A stretch of DNA of 64,000 nt from Sphingobacterium sp. UBA7855 (GTDB taxonomy: Bacteria; Bacteroidota; Bacteroidia; Sphingobacteriales; Sphingobacteriaceae). The position numbers and the translations under genes are program-made. A model generated the notes under the pieces. It was not told where the DNA came from. It ran no database searches and saw only the letters and a program-made list of their open reading frames with translations. The stretch's first letter is position 1. Each line of letters opens with the position of its first letter. The stretch spans positions 186,001 through 250,000 of the forward strand of contig DLST01000002.1 in the NCBI GenBank assembly GCA_002500745.1. Direction: 5' to 3'. Positions 45,097 through 55,092 of this stretch are shown piece by piece.

Positions 45097-46023
45097 ATGA
45101 TAAAAACTAGACCTATTTTCAGTTATTCGCTGCATAATTTTCATCAAACCGAGCCTATCAAAAACTGCCTATTTTGTTCAAGAGGTATTAGGCTTATGTT
45201 AATTGCCTTCGTTTTATTTTTATGTACCCTCACGAACGCCTTTGCTGCCAAAGTGGACACCTTGTCCATTCAGAGCCCATCCATGGGTAAAGCAATTAAG
45301 ACTGTCGTAATTCTTCCTCAAAATTACTCGAACAAAATCAGTTATCCGGTCCTTTACCTGTTGCATGGTTATTCCGGTAATTATAGCAATTGGGTAAAGA
45401 ATTCCAGTATAAGCGCATTGGCAGATCAATATGGTTATATGGTGGTATGTCCTGACGGTGGTTTTGGAAGCTGGTACTGGGATGTTGCGAATGATAAAAA
45501 TTACCAATATGAAACTTTTGTGTCCAAAGAGCTGATCGATTATATGGATCAGCACTATTCGACGATCAAGGATCGGAGCGGAAGGGCAATTAGCGGTTTA
45601 AGTATGGGGGGACATGGTGCGCTGTCGCTGGCCATAAAACATCAGGATAGCTATGGCGCTGCAGGAAGTACAGCTGGTGGGGTAGATTTTAGACCTTTTC
45701 CCTTAAACTGGGAAATTAAAGATCGCATTGGGAATTATGCTGATGTACCGCAAGAATGGGATAATCGTGTTGTTATTAATATGGTTCCCAAATTAGTCAA
45801 TAATAAACTTCGCCTAATCATCGATTGCGGTAAGGAAGATTTTTTCTACACCGTGAATGTCGCACTGCACGATAAATTGATGTACCATAATATAAATCAT
45901 ACTTTTGTTACAAGTGAAGGTGGACACAATTGGGAATACTGGTCTCGGTCAATTGTTTATCAAATGGCTTTTTTTAAAGGATATTTTGATCAAGCGAAGA
46001 AAAGTGAAAAGAAAAATGGATAA
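45097..46023 (+). CDS. Secreted alpha/beta-hydrolase (esterase D-like)
   Basis: 308 residues from ATG 45097. The start is uncertain: 45076 (TTG) and 45196 are in frame, and the hydrophobic signal LMLIAFVLFLCTLTNAFAA begins only at 45196. The esterase-D core is clear: YLLHGYSGNYSNW (oxyanion), ISGLSMGGHGALSLA (nucleophile Ser), DCGKEDFFY (Asp) and GGHNWEYW (His). Related proteins include trehalose mycolyl esterases, feruloyl esterases and S-formylglutathione hydrolase. A signal peptide favours an extracytoplasmic ester substrate such as acylated glycans. Confidence 0.85.
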   Translation: MIKTRPIFSYSLHNFHQTEPIKNCLFCSRGIRLMLIAFVLFLCTLTNAFAAKVDTLSIQSPSMGKAIKTVVILPQNYSNKISYPVLYLLHGYSGNYSNWVKNSSISALADQYGYMVVCPDGGFGSWYWDVANDKNYQYETFVSKELIDYMDQHYSTIKDRSGRAISGLSMGGHGALSLAIKHQDSYGAAGSTAGGVDFRPFPLNWEIKDRIGNYADVPQEWDNRVVINMVPKLVNNKLRLIIDCGKEDFFYTVNVALHDKLMYHNINHTFVTSEGGHNWEYWSRSIVYQMAFFKGYFDQAKKSEKKNG

Positions 46024-46098
46024 AAATTTGGCGTAAATGAATAAAATGCTATTTTTGTTAAACAGAGACCTTAACTAACAAATTATAAACTTATTATT

Positions 46099-46126
46099 AA
46101 GCCTTACAAATTGTAAGGCTTTTTTA
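46099..46126 (+). terminator. Terminator after the esterase gene
   Basis: AAGCCTTACAA (46099-46109) pairs with TTGTAAGGCTT (46111-46121), followed by TTTTT. Confidence 0.88.
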
Positions 46127-46160
46127 TTATTTTCAGCAAAATTTTTGACTTCACTCGATT

Positions 46161-48485
46161 ATGTTTAAGCCTATAAAGGTTGTATTTTGTTTTTCTTCCA
46201 TTTTGTTCTGCGCGCAGCAAGCGTATAGTCAACAGTCTAAATCTATTTCTGGGTTTGTTAGGGACAGTATCAGCGGTGAGAATATCATTGGCGCCGTCAT
46301 AAGAAACGATACAGAGAAAAAATCCACCGCTTCAAATAAATATGGTTTTTTTAGTTTGTCTGTACGTGATGCCAGCAAAGGGATGGAAGTATCATCTGTA
46401 GGCTACCGAACGAAAGCATTTTCTGTCCACCTTGACAAGGACTCTACGTATATTATTCAGTTGGTGCCTGAGGAAAATCAGCTCGCTGAGGTTACCGTAA
46501 CCGGAAATAGGCGCAAATCAATAAAGGATCTAACCCCTGGGTTGACACAGTTTAGCCCTAAGGAAATCGAAAAAGTTCCAGTACTATTTGGAGAAAAGGA
46601 TATTCTCAAGACTATTCAGCTATTTCCGGGAGTAACCAGTGGGGGGGAAGGAAGCAGCAACTTTTATGTGCGCGGCGGCGGTGGCGACCAAAATCTGATT
46701 TTGCTGGATGAGGCTCCTGTCTATAACAGTTCCCATTTGTTCGGTTTTTTCTCGACCTTTAATTCCGATGCGATCAAAGACGTGAATTTCTACAAGGGAG
46801 GTGTTCCAGCCCAATATGGAGGCAAAATATCATCGGTCATGGAAATTACCACCTTGGATGGAAACAACCAGCATTTCAATGTAGAAGGTGGCTTGGGTCT
46901 TATTGCTTCGCGTCTTAAATTGGAAGGGCCGATTCAAAAAGGCAAGAGCTCATTTATGATCTCCGGTAGACGTACCTATGCCGATCTTTTCTTAAAGCTT
47001 TCAAGTGATGAAAATATAAAGAAAAGCGCATTATTTTTTTATGACCTCAACGCAAAGTTTAATTACCGTATCAATGATAGGAACACACTTTACTTGTCTG
47101 GATATTTCGGCAAGGATGCGATGGCTTATCATGATTTGTTTGATTTCAATTGGGGAAATGCGACTGGAACCATGCGCTGGAACCATGTGTGGAGCAATAG
47201 GTTGTTTAGCAATACTACGCTTATTTTTAGCAAATTCAATTATCAGGTTAAGATTGAGGATGATAACAACTTTAAAATCCGTTCAGACATCTTTAATTAT
47301 AATTTTAAACAAGATTTCCAATACAATCTTTCGGACCGTCACAATCTAAAATTTGGATTGCAGGCAGCCTTGCAGGAAATCCGACCGGCAAGTATCGAAG
47401 CGGGGGAAGATTCGAAGGTGAATTCGTTGCAAATTCAACATCGCAAGGGTGCTGATGTTGCTGCTTATTTAACCGATGACTGGTCTATTACCGATCGTTT
47501 AAAATTAAATTACGGACTGAGGGCATCCGCTTACGCAACATTGGGGCCGGGTACATTTTATACCTTCGATTCTGCAGGTGAGGCCGTAGATTCTACCTAT
47601 GTGGGAAATGGCAAGTTGGGTAAAAAGTACTTCTATCTGGAACCTCGCGTTTCCTTAAACTACGCTATCAATGATTTAACGACGTTAAAGGCTTCTTTTA
47701 ATACCAATGTTCAGTATCTGCATCAATTGAGCAATACAACCAGTAGTCTTCCTACAGATCAATATGTACTGAGCAATAATACGATTAAACCCCAGCTGTC
47801 CAATCAGTATTCGCTTGGTTACTTTCGGAATTTTGCATCCAACAGATATGAATTCTCTGTTGAAGGTTATTACCGAGATTTAAATAACCAGATTGATTAT
47901 AGGAATGGCGCCGATCTACAGGCAAATGAATTTCTGGAAGGTGAATTGCTGTTTGGAAAAGGTAGAGCGTACGGCATTGAATGGTTTCTGAAAAAGAGAC
48001 TGGGAAGATTCAGCGGCTGGCTGAGTTATACTTTGTCCAAAAGTGAGCGGCAATTTGAACAAATTAATGATGGTCAATGGTTTAACGCACGTCAGGACAA
48101 AACAAATAATATAGCGATCGTAGCGCAGTATCAGTTAAATCCGAAGTGGAATTTAAGTGCGAATTTCGTATACTATACAGGGGACGCTGTAACGATGCCC
48201 GCGGGGAAATATTTTGTTGACGATCGTACGATCTTTTATTACGATAAAAGAAATGGGCAGCGGATGCCTGCTTATCACCGCCTGGATTTGGCAGCAACTT
48301 ATGATATTAAGCGGACAAAGAATAGCTACTCGAGCTTGTCGTTTGGTCTCTATAATGCCTATAATCGAAAAAATGCTTATTTGATCGACTTTAGAGAAAA
48401 AGAAGGGCAATCCAATGTCACCGAGATTTATCGGATAGCATTATTTGGGACGATCCCATCGATTACTTGGAATTTTAAATTTTAG
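46161..48485 (+). CDS. TonB-dependent receptor paired with a DUF4249 protein
   Basis: 774 residues. A signal peptide ends AYSQQ. A CarboxypepD-reg-like domain (SISGFVRDSISGENIIGAV, about 25-110) is followed by a plug with FYVRGGGGDQNLILLDEAPV and a barrel ending with IPSITWNFKF. It belongs to the non-SusC receptor group. Its partner gene starts 6 bp downstream, a pairing often seen in Bacteroidota. The imported substrate is unknown. Confidence 0.88.
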   Translation: MFKPIKVVFCFSSILFCAQQAYSQQSKSISGFVRDSISGENIIGAVIRNDTEKKSTASNKYGFFSLSVRDASKGMEVSSVGYRTKAFSVHLDKDSTYIIQLVPEENQLAEVTVTGNRRKSIKDLTPGLTQFSPKEIEKVPVLFGEKDILKTIQLFPGVTSGGEGSSNFYVRGGGGDQNLILLDEAPVYNSSHLFGFFSTFNSDAIKDVNFYKGGVPAQYGGKISSVMEITTLDGNNQHFNVEGGLGLIASRLKLEGPIQKGKSSFMISGRRTYADLFLKLSSDENIKKSALFFYDLNAKFNYRINDRNTLYLSGYFGKDAMAYHDLFDFNWGNATGTMRWNHVWSNRLFSNTTLIFSKFNYQVKIEDDNNFKIRSDIFNYNFKQDFQYNLSDRHNLKFGLQAALQEIRPASIEAGEDSKVNSLQIQHRKGADVAAYLTDDWSITDRLKLNYGLRASAYATLGPGTFYTFDSAGEAVDSTYVGNGKLGKKYFYLEPRVSLNYAINDLTTLKASFNTNVQYLHQLSNTTSSLPTDQYVLSNNTIKPQLSNQYSLGYFRNFASNRYEFSVEGYYRDLNNQIDYRNGADLQANEFLEGELLFGKGRAYGIEWFLKKRLGRFSGWLSYTLSKSERQFEQINDGQWFNARQDKTNNIAIVAQYQLNPKWNLSANFVYYTGDAVTMPAGKYFVDDRTIFYYDKRNGQRMPAYHRLDLAATYDIKRTKNSYSSLSFGLYNAYNRKNAYLIDFREKEGQSNVTEIYRIALFGTIPSITWNFKF

Positions 48486-48491
48486 CAAAGA

Positions 48492-49289
48492 ATGAAGAAG
48501 ATATTAGGAGTTATAGCTGTTGCATTATTTACTTTAGGGAGCTGCGAGGATAAAATAGATTTGGAACTGCCCGAAAATACAGGTCAATTGGTTATCACCG
48601 CAGATTTGATGGTTTCGGATCAACAACATGAAATTAGTATACAGAAGGTTGTAAGCATTAAAGACTCTCTATTTTCTCCGATAACAGATGCGGAGGTGAG
48701 CGTTAAGAATATGCAAAATAATCGCACTTATACGTTTCAAGCGGGAGCTGATGGGTTGTATACCAATAAAACATTACGGTTACAGGAAAAGGTCACTTAC
48801 CAGTTGCAGGTAAAGACCGCTGATGGAAGGGAGATACAAGGGGTATCAAAGGTTCCCAGCTATGTGGATGTGGATTCTATAGGGCTTTCAGAGCGAATTA
48901 TTTTTACTGATACGATTTACTATCCGACCCTCGTATTTATCGATCCACCGGAAAAAGGTAACTATTATAAGTATAAAATGTCGGTCAATGGTGGTAAATT
49001 ACGTTTTATTGATGTGTTTAACGATAAGTATAACAATGGCTTAGAGGTGCAGCATGATATTGTCGACCGTGATAGAGATTTGAAAGTTGGTGATCGTGTG
49101 CGTATCCTACGTCAATGTATCGATGTAGGCGCCTACAATTACTGGAATAGTTTTCAAATGATTAATCCTGGTTCGGCTTCACCATCTAATCCGATTTCAA
49201 ATTTAAGCAACAATGCACTGGGGTATTTCAGTGTCAGTGTAGGTAAATATTACGAATCTGAGGTGACGTTTGTTAGAAGTAAACCTTAA
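48492..49289 (+). CDS. DUF4249-family lipoprotein
   Basis: 265 residues. A lipoprotein signal ends FTLGSCEDKID. The N-terminal Ig-like region (GQLVITADLMVSDQQHEISI ... ITDAEVSVKN) is typical of DUF4249, and CIDVGAYNYWNSFQMIN matches the conserved C-terminal part. It is the probable outer membrane partner of the TonB receptor gene 6 bp upstream. Its stop overlaps the stop of the convergent deacetylase gene within a TTAA shared by both. Confidence 0.85.
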   Translation: MKKILGVIAVALFTLGSCEDKIDLELPENTGQLVITADLMVSDQQHEISIQKVVSIKDSLFSPITDAEVSVKNMQNNRTYTFQAGADGLYTNKTLRLQEKVTYQLQVKTADGREIQGVSKVPSYVDVDSIGLSERIIFTDTIYYPTLVFIDPPEKGNYYKYKMSVNGGKLRFIDVFNDKYNNGLEVQHDIVDRDRDLKVGDRVRILRQCIDVGAYNYWNSFQMINPGSASPSNPISNLSNNALGYFSVSVGKYYESEVTFVRSKP

Positions 49290-49897
49290 TCTATCCTCTC
49301 AAGCTGGTAGTTGTTTTTTAACAAAAACTCTATGGTTTTAGGAAGGGCATATTTAACACGAGGAATGGCTTTGATATTATCATGAAAAATGATAACAGAG
49401 CCATTTTTAATGTTGGGCAGAACGTTGTCCAGGCATTTCTGGGGACTTAAATTCGGATCAAAATCACCCGACATAATATCCCACATGATCACTCGGTATT
49501 TTTTATAGAGTTGGCGGAGTTGGGATTTTGTTGCTCGGGCATAAGGCGGACGAAAAAGATCGGTCTGGGTTAGTTCCTGGCATTTCGCAACATTTGCCAA
49601 ATACTGCTCATCATTTGTTTCCCAGCCTTTGAGGTGGTTGTAAGTATGGTTGCCTACCTGATGCCCTTCATCTAAAATTCGTTGAAACAAATGTGGATTT
49701 TTTTTAATATTTTCACCAACACAAAAAAATGTTGCCTTTGCCTGATATTTTTTTAGGATATCGAGTATAAAAGGTGTAATTTCAGGAATTGGACCATCAT
49801 CAAATGTAAGGTAGACTTTTTTATCATGGCGTGGCATATGCCATATTGATTTGGAATATAACCATCTTAGGAAGAATGGAGATTTGACAAAATACAT
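49286..49897 (-). CDS. Polysaccharide deacetylase (NodB-type)
   Basis: 203 residues from ATG 49897 (MYFVKSPFFLRWLYSK), a start shared by related Bacteroidota proteins; an upstream ATG at 49954 would overlap the divergent TolC gene. NodB motifs: YLTFDDGP (catalytic Asp and metal Asp), VGNHTYNH (metal His), RPPYA and MWDIMSGDFD, and IIFHDN. It removes N-acetyl groups from a polysaccharide such as peptidoglycan or a glucosamine polymer. A short N-terminal hydrophobic region may attach it to the membrane. Confidence 0.88.
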   Translation of the reverse strand: MYFVKSPFFLRWLYSKSIWHMPRHDKKVYLTFDDGPIPEITPFILDILKKYQAKATFFCVGENIKKNPHLFQRILDEGHQVGNHTYNHLKGWETNDEQYLANVAKCQELTQTDLFRPPYARATKSQLRQLYKKYRVIMWDIMSGDFDPNLSPQKCLDNVLPNIKNGSVIIFHDNIKAIPRVKYALPKTIEFLLKNNYQLERID

Positions 49898-49952
49898 AAC
49901 CGATAAATGAAGTTCAAATCTAAAGAAAAAATGTATGGTTCTACATATGGAC

Positions 49953-51317
49953 ATGAAAAGATTTTATTATTCTGCAGTAGTATTTACTGGGTTATTTCTA
50001 GGAACTAATGATTTGGTTCAAGCCCAACAGGTTGTGGGGGTGGCAGAAGCCATTCGTATGACCCTGGAACGCAATGTACAAATAAAACAAGCGGAATTAA
50101 ATAAAGATTTAGCTGCTCAAGATGTATTTCAGGCGAAAAGCAATTTGTATCCGAGCTTAAATGCTGGAGTTACACAACGTTTAAATTACGGATTTTTCTT
50201 TGATCAAGTTGCAGGTCAGCCCATTACTGGAAATCAATGGACCAATTCTGCATATGGGTCCGTCAGTTCCAGTGTAAATCTCTTCAAAGGTTTTCAACAA
50301 GTTAATCAGATTAAGGCGACGAAGTCTCAGTTGGAATCCGCTGCAACTCAGGTTGAAAAGATTAAAAATGATCTGGTTCTAAATGTCTTGATTACTTATC
50401 TTGATGCAATCACTAATTATGAACTCTTTACAGCCAGTGAAGGCCAACTTAAACTTTCTCAACAGCAATATAAATTGGATTCCATTCAGTTTGCAGTGGG
50501 GAATAAAACAATTGCCGACATTGCAAAATCTAAAAACCAAGTGGCAACAGACCAACTAAACGGTGTTAATCTACAGAATTCTTATCAGCTTTCTCTTTTG
50601 ACTTTGAAGCAATTGATGGAGATGTCGCCGCAGACAGAAATCTCGTTAGTTAGGCCAAATGTCGAATTTTCTATCCTAAGGGTCGAAGATAATATTGCAG
50701 CTGAAGTATATGAAACAGCATTACGCTATCAACCGGACATTAAGAAAGCGGCGTTGGATAAAGATGTTGCTGCAAAGCAGATAGAAATTGCCAAAGGGGG
50801 ATATTATCCATCATTGGATTTCAACGTAAGTTATGGAACAAACTATTCCTCAGAAGGGGTAGACTATTTGACGCGACAAAAGTTATCATTTAATGATCAG
50901 CTGGGACGGAACAAAGCATTGGGGACAACGTTAAATCTGACAGTCCCGATTTTCAATAATAATCAAAACAAAGTGAATGTTGCTAAAGCAAAAATCGGCT
51001 TAAAGCAGGCTGAAGCTGCTGAACAATTGGCAAAAAATAATCTAAACAAGGCCGTGAGTCAAGCTGTTTTGGATGTTAATGCTGCGAAGCAACGCTATAG
51101 ATCAGCAACTGTAGCATTTGAGAGCGCTGAAACAGCATTTAAAGCAACCAAAGAGCGTTATGATATCGGTATGGCGAATTCATTAGAGTTATTTACGTCC
51201 CAAACGGAACGAAACAAAGCTGAATTTGATCTTATTCAAGCAAAATATAATGTAATATTCCGATCAAAGATCATCGATTATTACGTAGGAAATCCAATTC
51301 AATTCGATAACAATTAA
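49953..51317 (+). CDS. TolC-family outer membrane efflux protein
   Basis: 454 residues from ATG 49953 (MKRFYYSAVV); two further ATGs lie just upstream in frame. The signal peptide ends LVQAQQ. Two repeated helical halves rich in Gln, Ala and Lys are present, with the OEP signatures PSLNAGVTQRLNYG and YPSLDFNVSYG. It should form the outer membrane exit duct for the adaptor encoded 22 bp downstream. The inner membrane pump gene is missing from this unit. Confidence 0.88.
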   Translation: MKRFYYSAVVFTGLFLGTNDLVQAQQVVGVAEAIRMTLERNVQIKQAELNKDLAAQDVFQAKSNLYPSLNAGVTQRLNYGFFFDQVAGQPITGNQWTNSAYGSVSSSVNLFKGFQQVNQIKATKSQLESAATQVEKIKNDLVLNVLITYLDAITNYELFTASEGQLKLSQQQYKLDSIQFAVGNKTIADIAKSKNQVATDQLNGVNLQNSYQLSLLTLKQLMEMSPQTEISLVRPNVEFSILRVEDNIAAEVYETALRYQPDIKKAALDKDVAAKQIEIAKGGYYPSLDFNVSYGTNYSSEGVDYLTRQKLSFNDQLGRNKALGTTLNLTVPIFNNNQNKVNVAKAKIGLKQAEAAEQLAKNNLNKAVSQAVLDVNAAKQRYRSATVAFESAETAFKATKERYDIGMANSLELFTSQTERNKAEFDLIQAKYNVIFRSKIIDYYVGNPIQFDNN

Positions 51318-51339
51318 CCTATTTGATCCAACAAAAGAA

Positions 51340-52644
51340 ATGGCAAAGAAAAAACGTAGCATAGGAAAAATTATATTGATCATGGTCGTACTGCTGGCGA
51401 TCCTTGGCTTTATTGGTTTTAAAGTAGGATGGTTTGGTAAAGGAGATATTACTAAAGTTGCAGTCGATGTGGTAAAAGAAATGGATGTCGATGAGTTAGT
51501 TGCCGCAAGTGGAAAAATTCAACCCGAAGTGGAGGTGAAGTTAAGTTCCGAAGTGTCAGGCGAGGTGGTTGAACTTAATATAAAAGAAGGTGATTTAGTT
51601 AAAAAGGGGCAAGTTCTCTGCCGCATAAAACCCGATATCTTGCAGTCAGGCTACGATCGGTCTGTAGCAGCTATGAATTCACAGCGCGCTAACCTAGCGG
51701 CTGCACAACAACAATTAAAACAACAGGAAGAGAACTTTAAGAACGTGGCTGCTACATATAAACGGAATCAGGAACTTTTTGAAAAACGTGTTATTTCTGC
51801 GGCGGAGATGGATAAAAGTTCAGCTGAATATTTCGCTGCACAGGCATCTATCCAAGCGCAGCGGGAAACAGTACGGTCTTCGAAGTTTGGTATTGACCAA
51901 TCGCAAGCTTCGGTAAAGGAAGCGCAAGACAATCTGAATAGAACGACCATTTATGCGCCATCTGATGGCATCATATCACTTTTATCTATCGAAAAAGGAG
52001 AACGTGTGGTGGGTACGGCACAAATGGCAGGTACCGAAATTATGCGCATAGCTAATATGAGTTCGATGGAGGTGAATGTTGATGTAAATGAAAATGATAT
52101 CAATAATGTAAGAGTAGGCAATCAAGCTGAGATCGAAGTTGATGCGTTTAAGGACAGAAAGTTTAAAGGCGTAGTGACCGAAATAGCTAGTTCGTCTAAA
52201 AATATAGCAACGACCACCGCGTCTACCTCGTCGACTGACCAGGTGACAAATTTTAATGTAAAGGTTCGCATCAGTGCACAATCTTATCAGGATTTAATGA
52301 GAGAGAATGTTGCTTCTCCATTTAAACCGGGGCTTTCGGCAACTGTTCAGATATTTACAAAACATGCAAAAGGATTGGTCGTTCCCATCCAATCGGTAAC
52401 TGTACGTTCTGATGAAAAAGATTCTACAACTACTAATAAGAAAGTTGAAGAGTATGTATTTGTGTTAAAAGATAAAGCTGTTAAACAAGTTTTGGTGAAA
52501 ACAGGGATTCAGGATGATAAAAATATCATCGTCATTTCCGGATTAAAAAAAGGAGATGAGGTTGTTTCCAGACCATTTGATGCAATTTCAAAGACTTTAA
52601 AAGATGGTAGCCAAGTAGAGAAAGTAGATAAATCAAAATTGTAA
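51340..52644 (+). CDS. MacA/HlyD-type periplasmic adaptor (membrane fusion protein)
   Basis: 434 residues. One N-terminal membrane segment (KIILIMVVLLAILGFIGF) anchors it. The lipoyl-type hairpin is seen as GKIQPEVEVKLSSEVSGEV and later TTIYAPSDGIISLLSIEKGE, separated by a long Gln/Ala-rich coiled coil (about 110-190). The beta-barrel and membrane-proximal domains follow. Length and motifs are nearest MacA. MacA normally works with the ABC transporter MacB and TolC; no macB gene follows here, and the transcript ends at a terminator. Confidence 0.88.
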   Translation: MAKKKRSIGKIILIMVVLLAILGFIGFKVGWFGKGDITKVAVDVVKEMDVDELVAASGKIQPEVEVKLSSEVSGEVVELNIKEGDLVKKGQVLCRIKPDILQSGYDRSVAAMNSQRANLAAAQQQLKQQEENFKNVAATYKRNQELFEKRVISAAEMDKSSAEYFAAQASIQAQRETVRSSKFGIDQSQASVKEAQDNLNRTTIYAPSDGIISLLSIEKGERVVGTAQMAGTEIMRIANMSSMEVNVDVNENDINNVRVGNQAEIEVDAFKDRKFKGVVTEIASSSKNIATTTASTSSTDQVTNFNVKVRISAQSYQDLMRENVASPFKPGLSATVQIFTKHAKGLVVPIQSVTVRSDEKDSTTTNKKVEEYVFVLKDKAVKQVLVKTGIQDDKNIIVISGLKKGDEVVSRPFDAISKTLKDGSQVEKVDKSKL

Positions 52645-52669
52645 ATCTCTTTGTAGATAATAATTATTG

Positions 52670-52708
52670 AAAAAGGGAGTTTATTAAGTTGAATAACTCC
52701 CTTTTTAT
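52670..52708 (+). terminator. Terminator of the tolC-macA unit
   Basis: AAAAAGGGAGTTTATT pairs with AATAACTCCCTTTTT around a short loop, with a T-rich tail. Confidence 0.85.
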
Positions 52709-52755
52709 TTTCCTTATAATTTATTAAATTTAAAAAACCCAATTATCAGCGGCTT

Positions 52756-53718
52756 ATGAGGAGGCTATTGACATATTTTAAATTTAATAAAACAGAACAA
52801 AATGGTTTTTTCATTATTTTGGTAATTATTGTATTGTTTTTCACAATCTATGCCTTACTTAAAAGCAATACAATGGATACAATTCCAAATCAGGCCAAGC
52901 TATTTGAACAATCCTTCCATGACTCTTTAGAGCTATCAAGTTCGACTAGACAAGAGATGGAAAATTCAGGCTATTTAACTTATAATGAAAGCGAGCTGTC
53001 GGTAAATCCAAATACCATTTTGGATGAGGGCAAACTATTCTACTTCGACCCAAATGGTTTACCACATGCTGATTGGCATAAACTGGGACTTTCAGATAAA
53101 CAGATTGCGGTATTGAAAAACTATGAAAATAAAGGAGGACGATTTAAGCAAAAGACTGATTTAAAGAAAATCTATTCCATTAATGACGGACTTTACAGAC
53201 GACTAGAACCCTATATCCGCATCAAAGCAATTCCCGATACAGCAATAACCGACGAGCAAAGAAGAACGCCTTTGTTGTATGATAAATTCGAGAGAAATAC
53301 AGCTGAACTTATTGATATAAACTCCTGTGATACTACGGATTTGATGACGCTCAAAGGGATAGGTTCAGTTCTATCCAAACGCATTTTGAAATATAAAGAT
53401 GTATTGGGAGGATTCTACCGTATTGAACAGTTAAAAGAAGTTTATGGTGTTCCAACAGAAACTTACGATCTAATTAAAGATCATATTATTGTGTCAAGTT
53501 TAGATGAAATCAAAAAAATCAATATTAATAAGGTAGATGCAACTTCATTGGCCAAACATCCGTATCTTAGCGGCAAAGATGCGAAATTGATCATAAATTA
53601 TCGGGATCAGCATGGAAATTATGTTAATATAGAGGATCTGACAAAAGTAGGAACGCTCTCAGATTTAGCTATTGCTAAGATCGCACCTTATTTAATATTT
53701 GAAAATGATTCAAGATAA
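52756..53718 (+). CDS. Membrane-anchored helix-hairpin-helix protein (ComEA-like)
   Basis: 320 residues. A single membrane segment (about 18-38: GFFIILVIIVLFFTIYALL) is followed by repeated helix-hairpin-helix motifs: LGLSDKQIAVLKNYENKGG, DINSCDTTDLMTLKGIGSVL, QLKEVYGVPTETYDLIKDH and INKVDATSLAKHPYLSGKDA. HhH repeats bind DNA without sequence specificity. ComEA-type proteins serve DNA uptake, but the exact role here is unknown. Its end overlaps apt by 14 bp. Confidence 0.88.
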   Translation: MRRLLTYFKFNKTEQNGFFIILVIIVLFFTIYALLKSNTMDTIPNQAKLFEQSFHDSLELSSSTRQEMENSGYLTYNESELSVNPNTILDEGKLFYFDPNGLPHADWHKLGLSDKQIAVLKNYENKGGRFKQKTDLKKIYSINDGLYRRLEPYIRIKAIPDTAITDEQRRTPLLYDKFERNTAELIDINSCDTTDLMTLKGIGSVLSKRILKYKDVLGGFYRIEQLKEVYGVPTETYDLIKDHIIVSSLDEIKKININKVDATSLAKHPYLSGKDAKLIINYRDQHGNYVNIEDLTKVGTLSDLAIAKIAPYLIFENDSR

Positions 53719-54232
53719 ATTGAAACTAGAAATCCGGGATATAGTGGATTTTCCTAAACCTGGTATTGTATTTAAAGATATCACGCCATTATTGAAAGAT
53801 GCGGCATTGTGCAATGAAATGATTGATTCGATTGTTGATCAATTGCAAGGTGTAGCGATCGATGCGATTGCTGGAATTGAGAGCCGAGGATTTTTATTTG
53901 GATTTTTACTGGCAAACAGATTGGGATTGCCATTTATTCCAATAAGAAAGCAAGGCAAATTACCTTTTAAGACAGTATCTGAGTCCTATGCACTGGAATA
54001 TGGTCAGGCTACAATTGAAATTCATGAAGACGCATTCAAAAAAGGAAGTCGAATATTGGTTCATGATGACCTGTTGGCTACAGGTGGAACAGTAGTTGCA
54101 GCTAGTAAGCTTATTGAAAGATTGGGAGGAGAGATTGTCGCTTATAGCTTTATTATCTCTTTAGACTTTTTAAAAGCGAAAGGAAGATTATCCAGATTTA
54201 GTGATAACATCTATTCTTTGGTGAGCTATTAA
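53705..54232 (+). CDS. apt: Adenine phosphoribosyltransferase
   Basis: 175 residues from ATG 53705; an upstream TTG is in frame. The PRPP-binding motif ILVHDDLLATGGTVVAA, the opening RDIVDFPKPGIVFKDITPLL and GIESRGFLFG are diagnostic. It salvages adenine to AMP with PRPP. It overlaps the end of the HhH gene and is followed 30 bp later by ispE, so the three are probably cotranscribed. Confidence 0.95.
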   Translation: MIQDKLKLEIRDIVDFPKPGIVFKDITPLLKDAALCNEMIDSIVDQLQGVAIDAIAGIESRGFLFGFLLANRLGLPFIPIRKQGKLPFKTVSESYALEYGQATIEIHEDAFKKGSRILVHDDLLATGGTVVAASKLIERLGGEIVAYSFIISLDFLKAKGRLSRFSDNIYSLVSY

Positions 54233-54262
54233 TTTTAAAATATAGAATCTAGATAAACTCAA

Positions 54263-55078
54263 ATGATACTTTTTGCAAACGCAAAGATAAATATCGGTCT
54301 TCAAGTAATTGCTAAGCGCCTAGATGGCTATCACGAGTTGAATAGTGTTTTTTATCCACTTCCAATTTACGATATTATCGAATTATTGGATACGACTGCT
54401 ACGGAGACAACACTAAATATTCAGGGAGAACATATCCCAGGAAATCTCCGTGATAACCTTTGTATAAGAGCCTTTGAATTGTTAGAAAAAGATTATGGCA
54501 TTCCGCCCGTTTCAATCGATTTGATCAAACAAATTCCAATTGGAGCGGGATTGGGTGGAGGTTCTGCAGATGCATCTTTTATATTAAAAGGACTTAATGC
54601 GCTTTTCCATCTAAATCTCACCAATGAGCAGCTAGAAAGTTATGCGGCAAGACTTGGTGCCGACTGTCCCTTTTTTGTTGCGAATAATCCTGTTTTTGCA
54701 ACAGGCATTGGGACTGATTTTAAAGACTTAAATCTAAATTTGGATGGCTACCATATTGCAGTCATTATGCCCAATATTCATATTTCTACAGCGGAAGCTT
54801 ATGCTGGTGTAGAACCTAAGGTGCCCGAAGTTAATTTGGAAGAAGCAATTCGTTTACCTATCCAAGAATGGAAGTTTCATATTCGAAATGATTTTGAGGA
54901 TGGTATTTTCGAGACTTACCCATTGTTGAAAGAAATCAAAGAAACTTTATATCAAAACGGAGCGATATATGCTTCTATGTCGGGTTCCGGAGCGGCTATT
55001 TATGGTATATTTTGGGAAAAAACAGATTTAAGCGAGCTTGCAAAATATGGCAAGATCTATCATCCAACCAAGCTGTAA
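54263..55078 (+). CDS. ispE: 4-diphosphocytidyl-2-C-methyl-D-erythritol kinase
   Basis: 271 residues. GHMP kinase fold with AKINIGLQVIAKRLDGYHEL at the start, the ATP-binding PIGAGLGGGSADASF, LGADCPFF and GSGAAIYGIF. It performs the ATP-dependent step of the MEP isoprenoid pathway, so the organism uses the non-mevalonate route. A long hairpin terminator follows. Confidence 0.95.
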   Translation: MILFANAKINIGLQVIAKRLDGYHELNSVFYPLPIYDIIELLDTTATETTLNIQGEHIPGNLRDNLCIRAFELLEKDYGIPPVSIDLIKQIPIGAGLGGGSADASFILKGLNALFHLNLTNEQLESYAARLGADCPFFVANNPVFATGIGTDFKDLNLNLDGYHIAVIMPNIHISTAEAYAGVEPKVPEVNLEEAIRLPIQEWKFHIRNDFEDGIFETYPLLKEIKETLYQNGAIYASMSGSGAAIYGIFWEKTDLSELAKYGKIYHPTKL

Positions 55079-55092
55079 GCGTATTATCGATT

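Noticed and set aside
49935..49954. Overlap of deacetylase and TolC gene starts as a regulatory feature
   Set aside because: The overlap disappears when the better supported downstream starts (49897 and 49953) are used.
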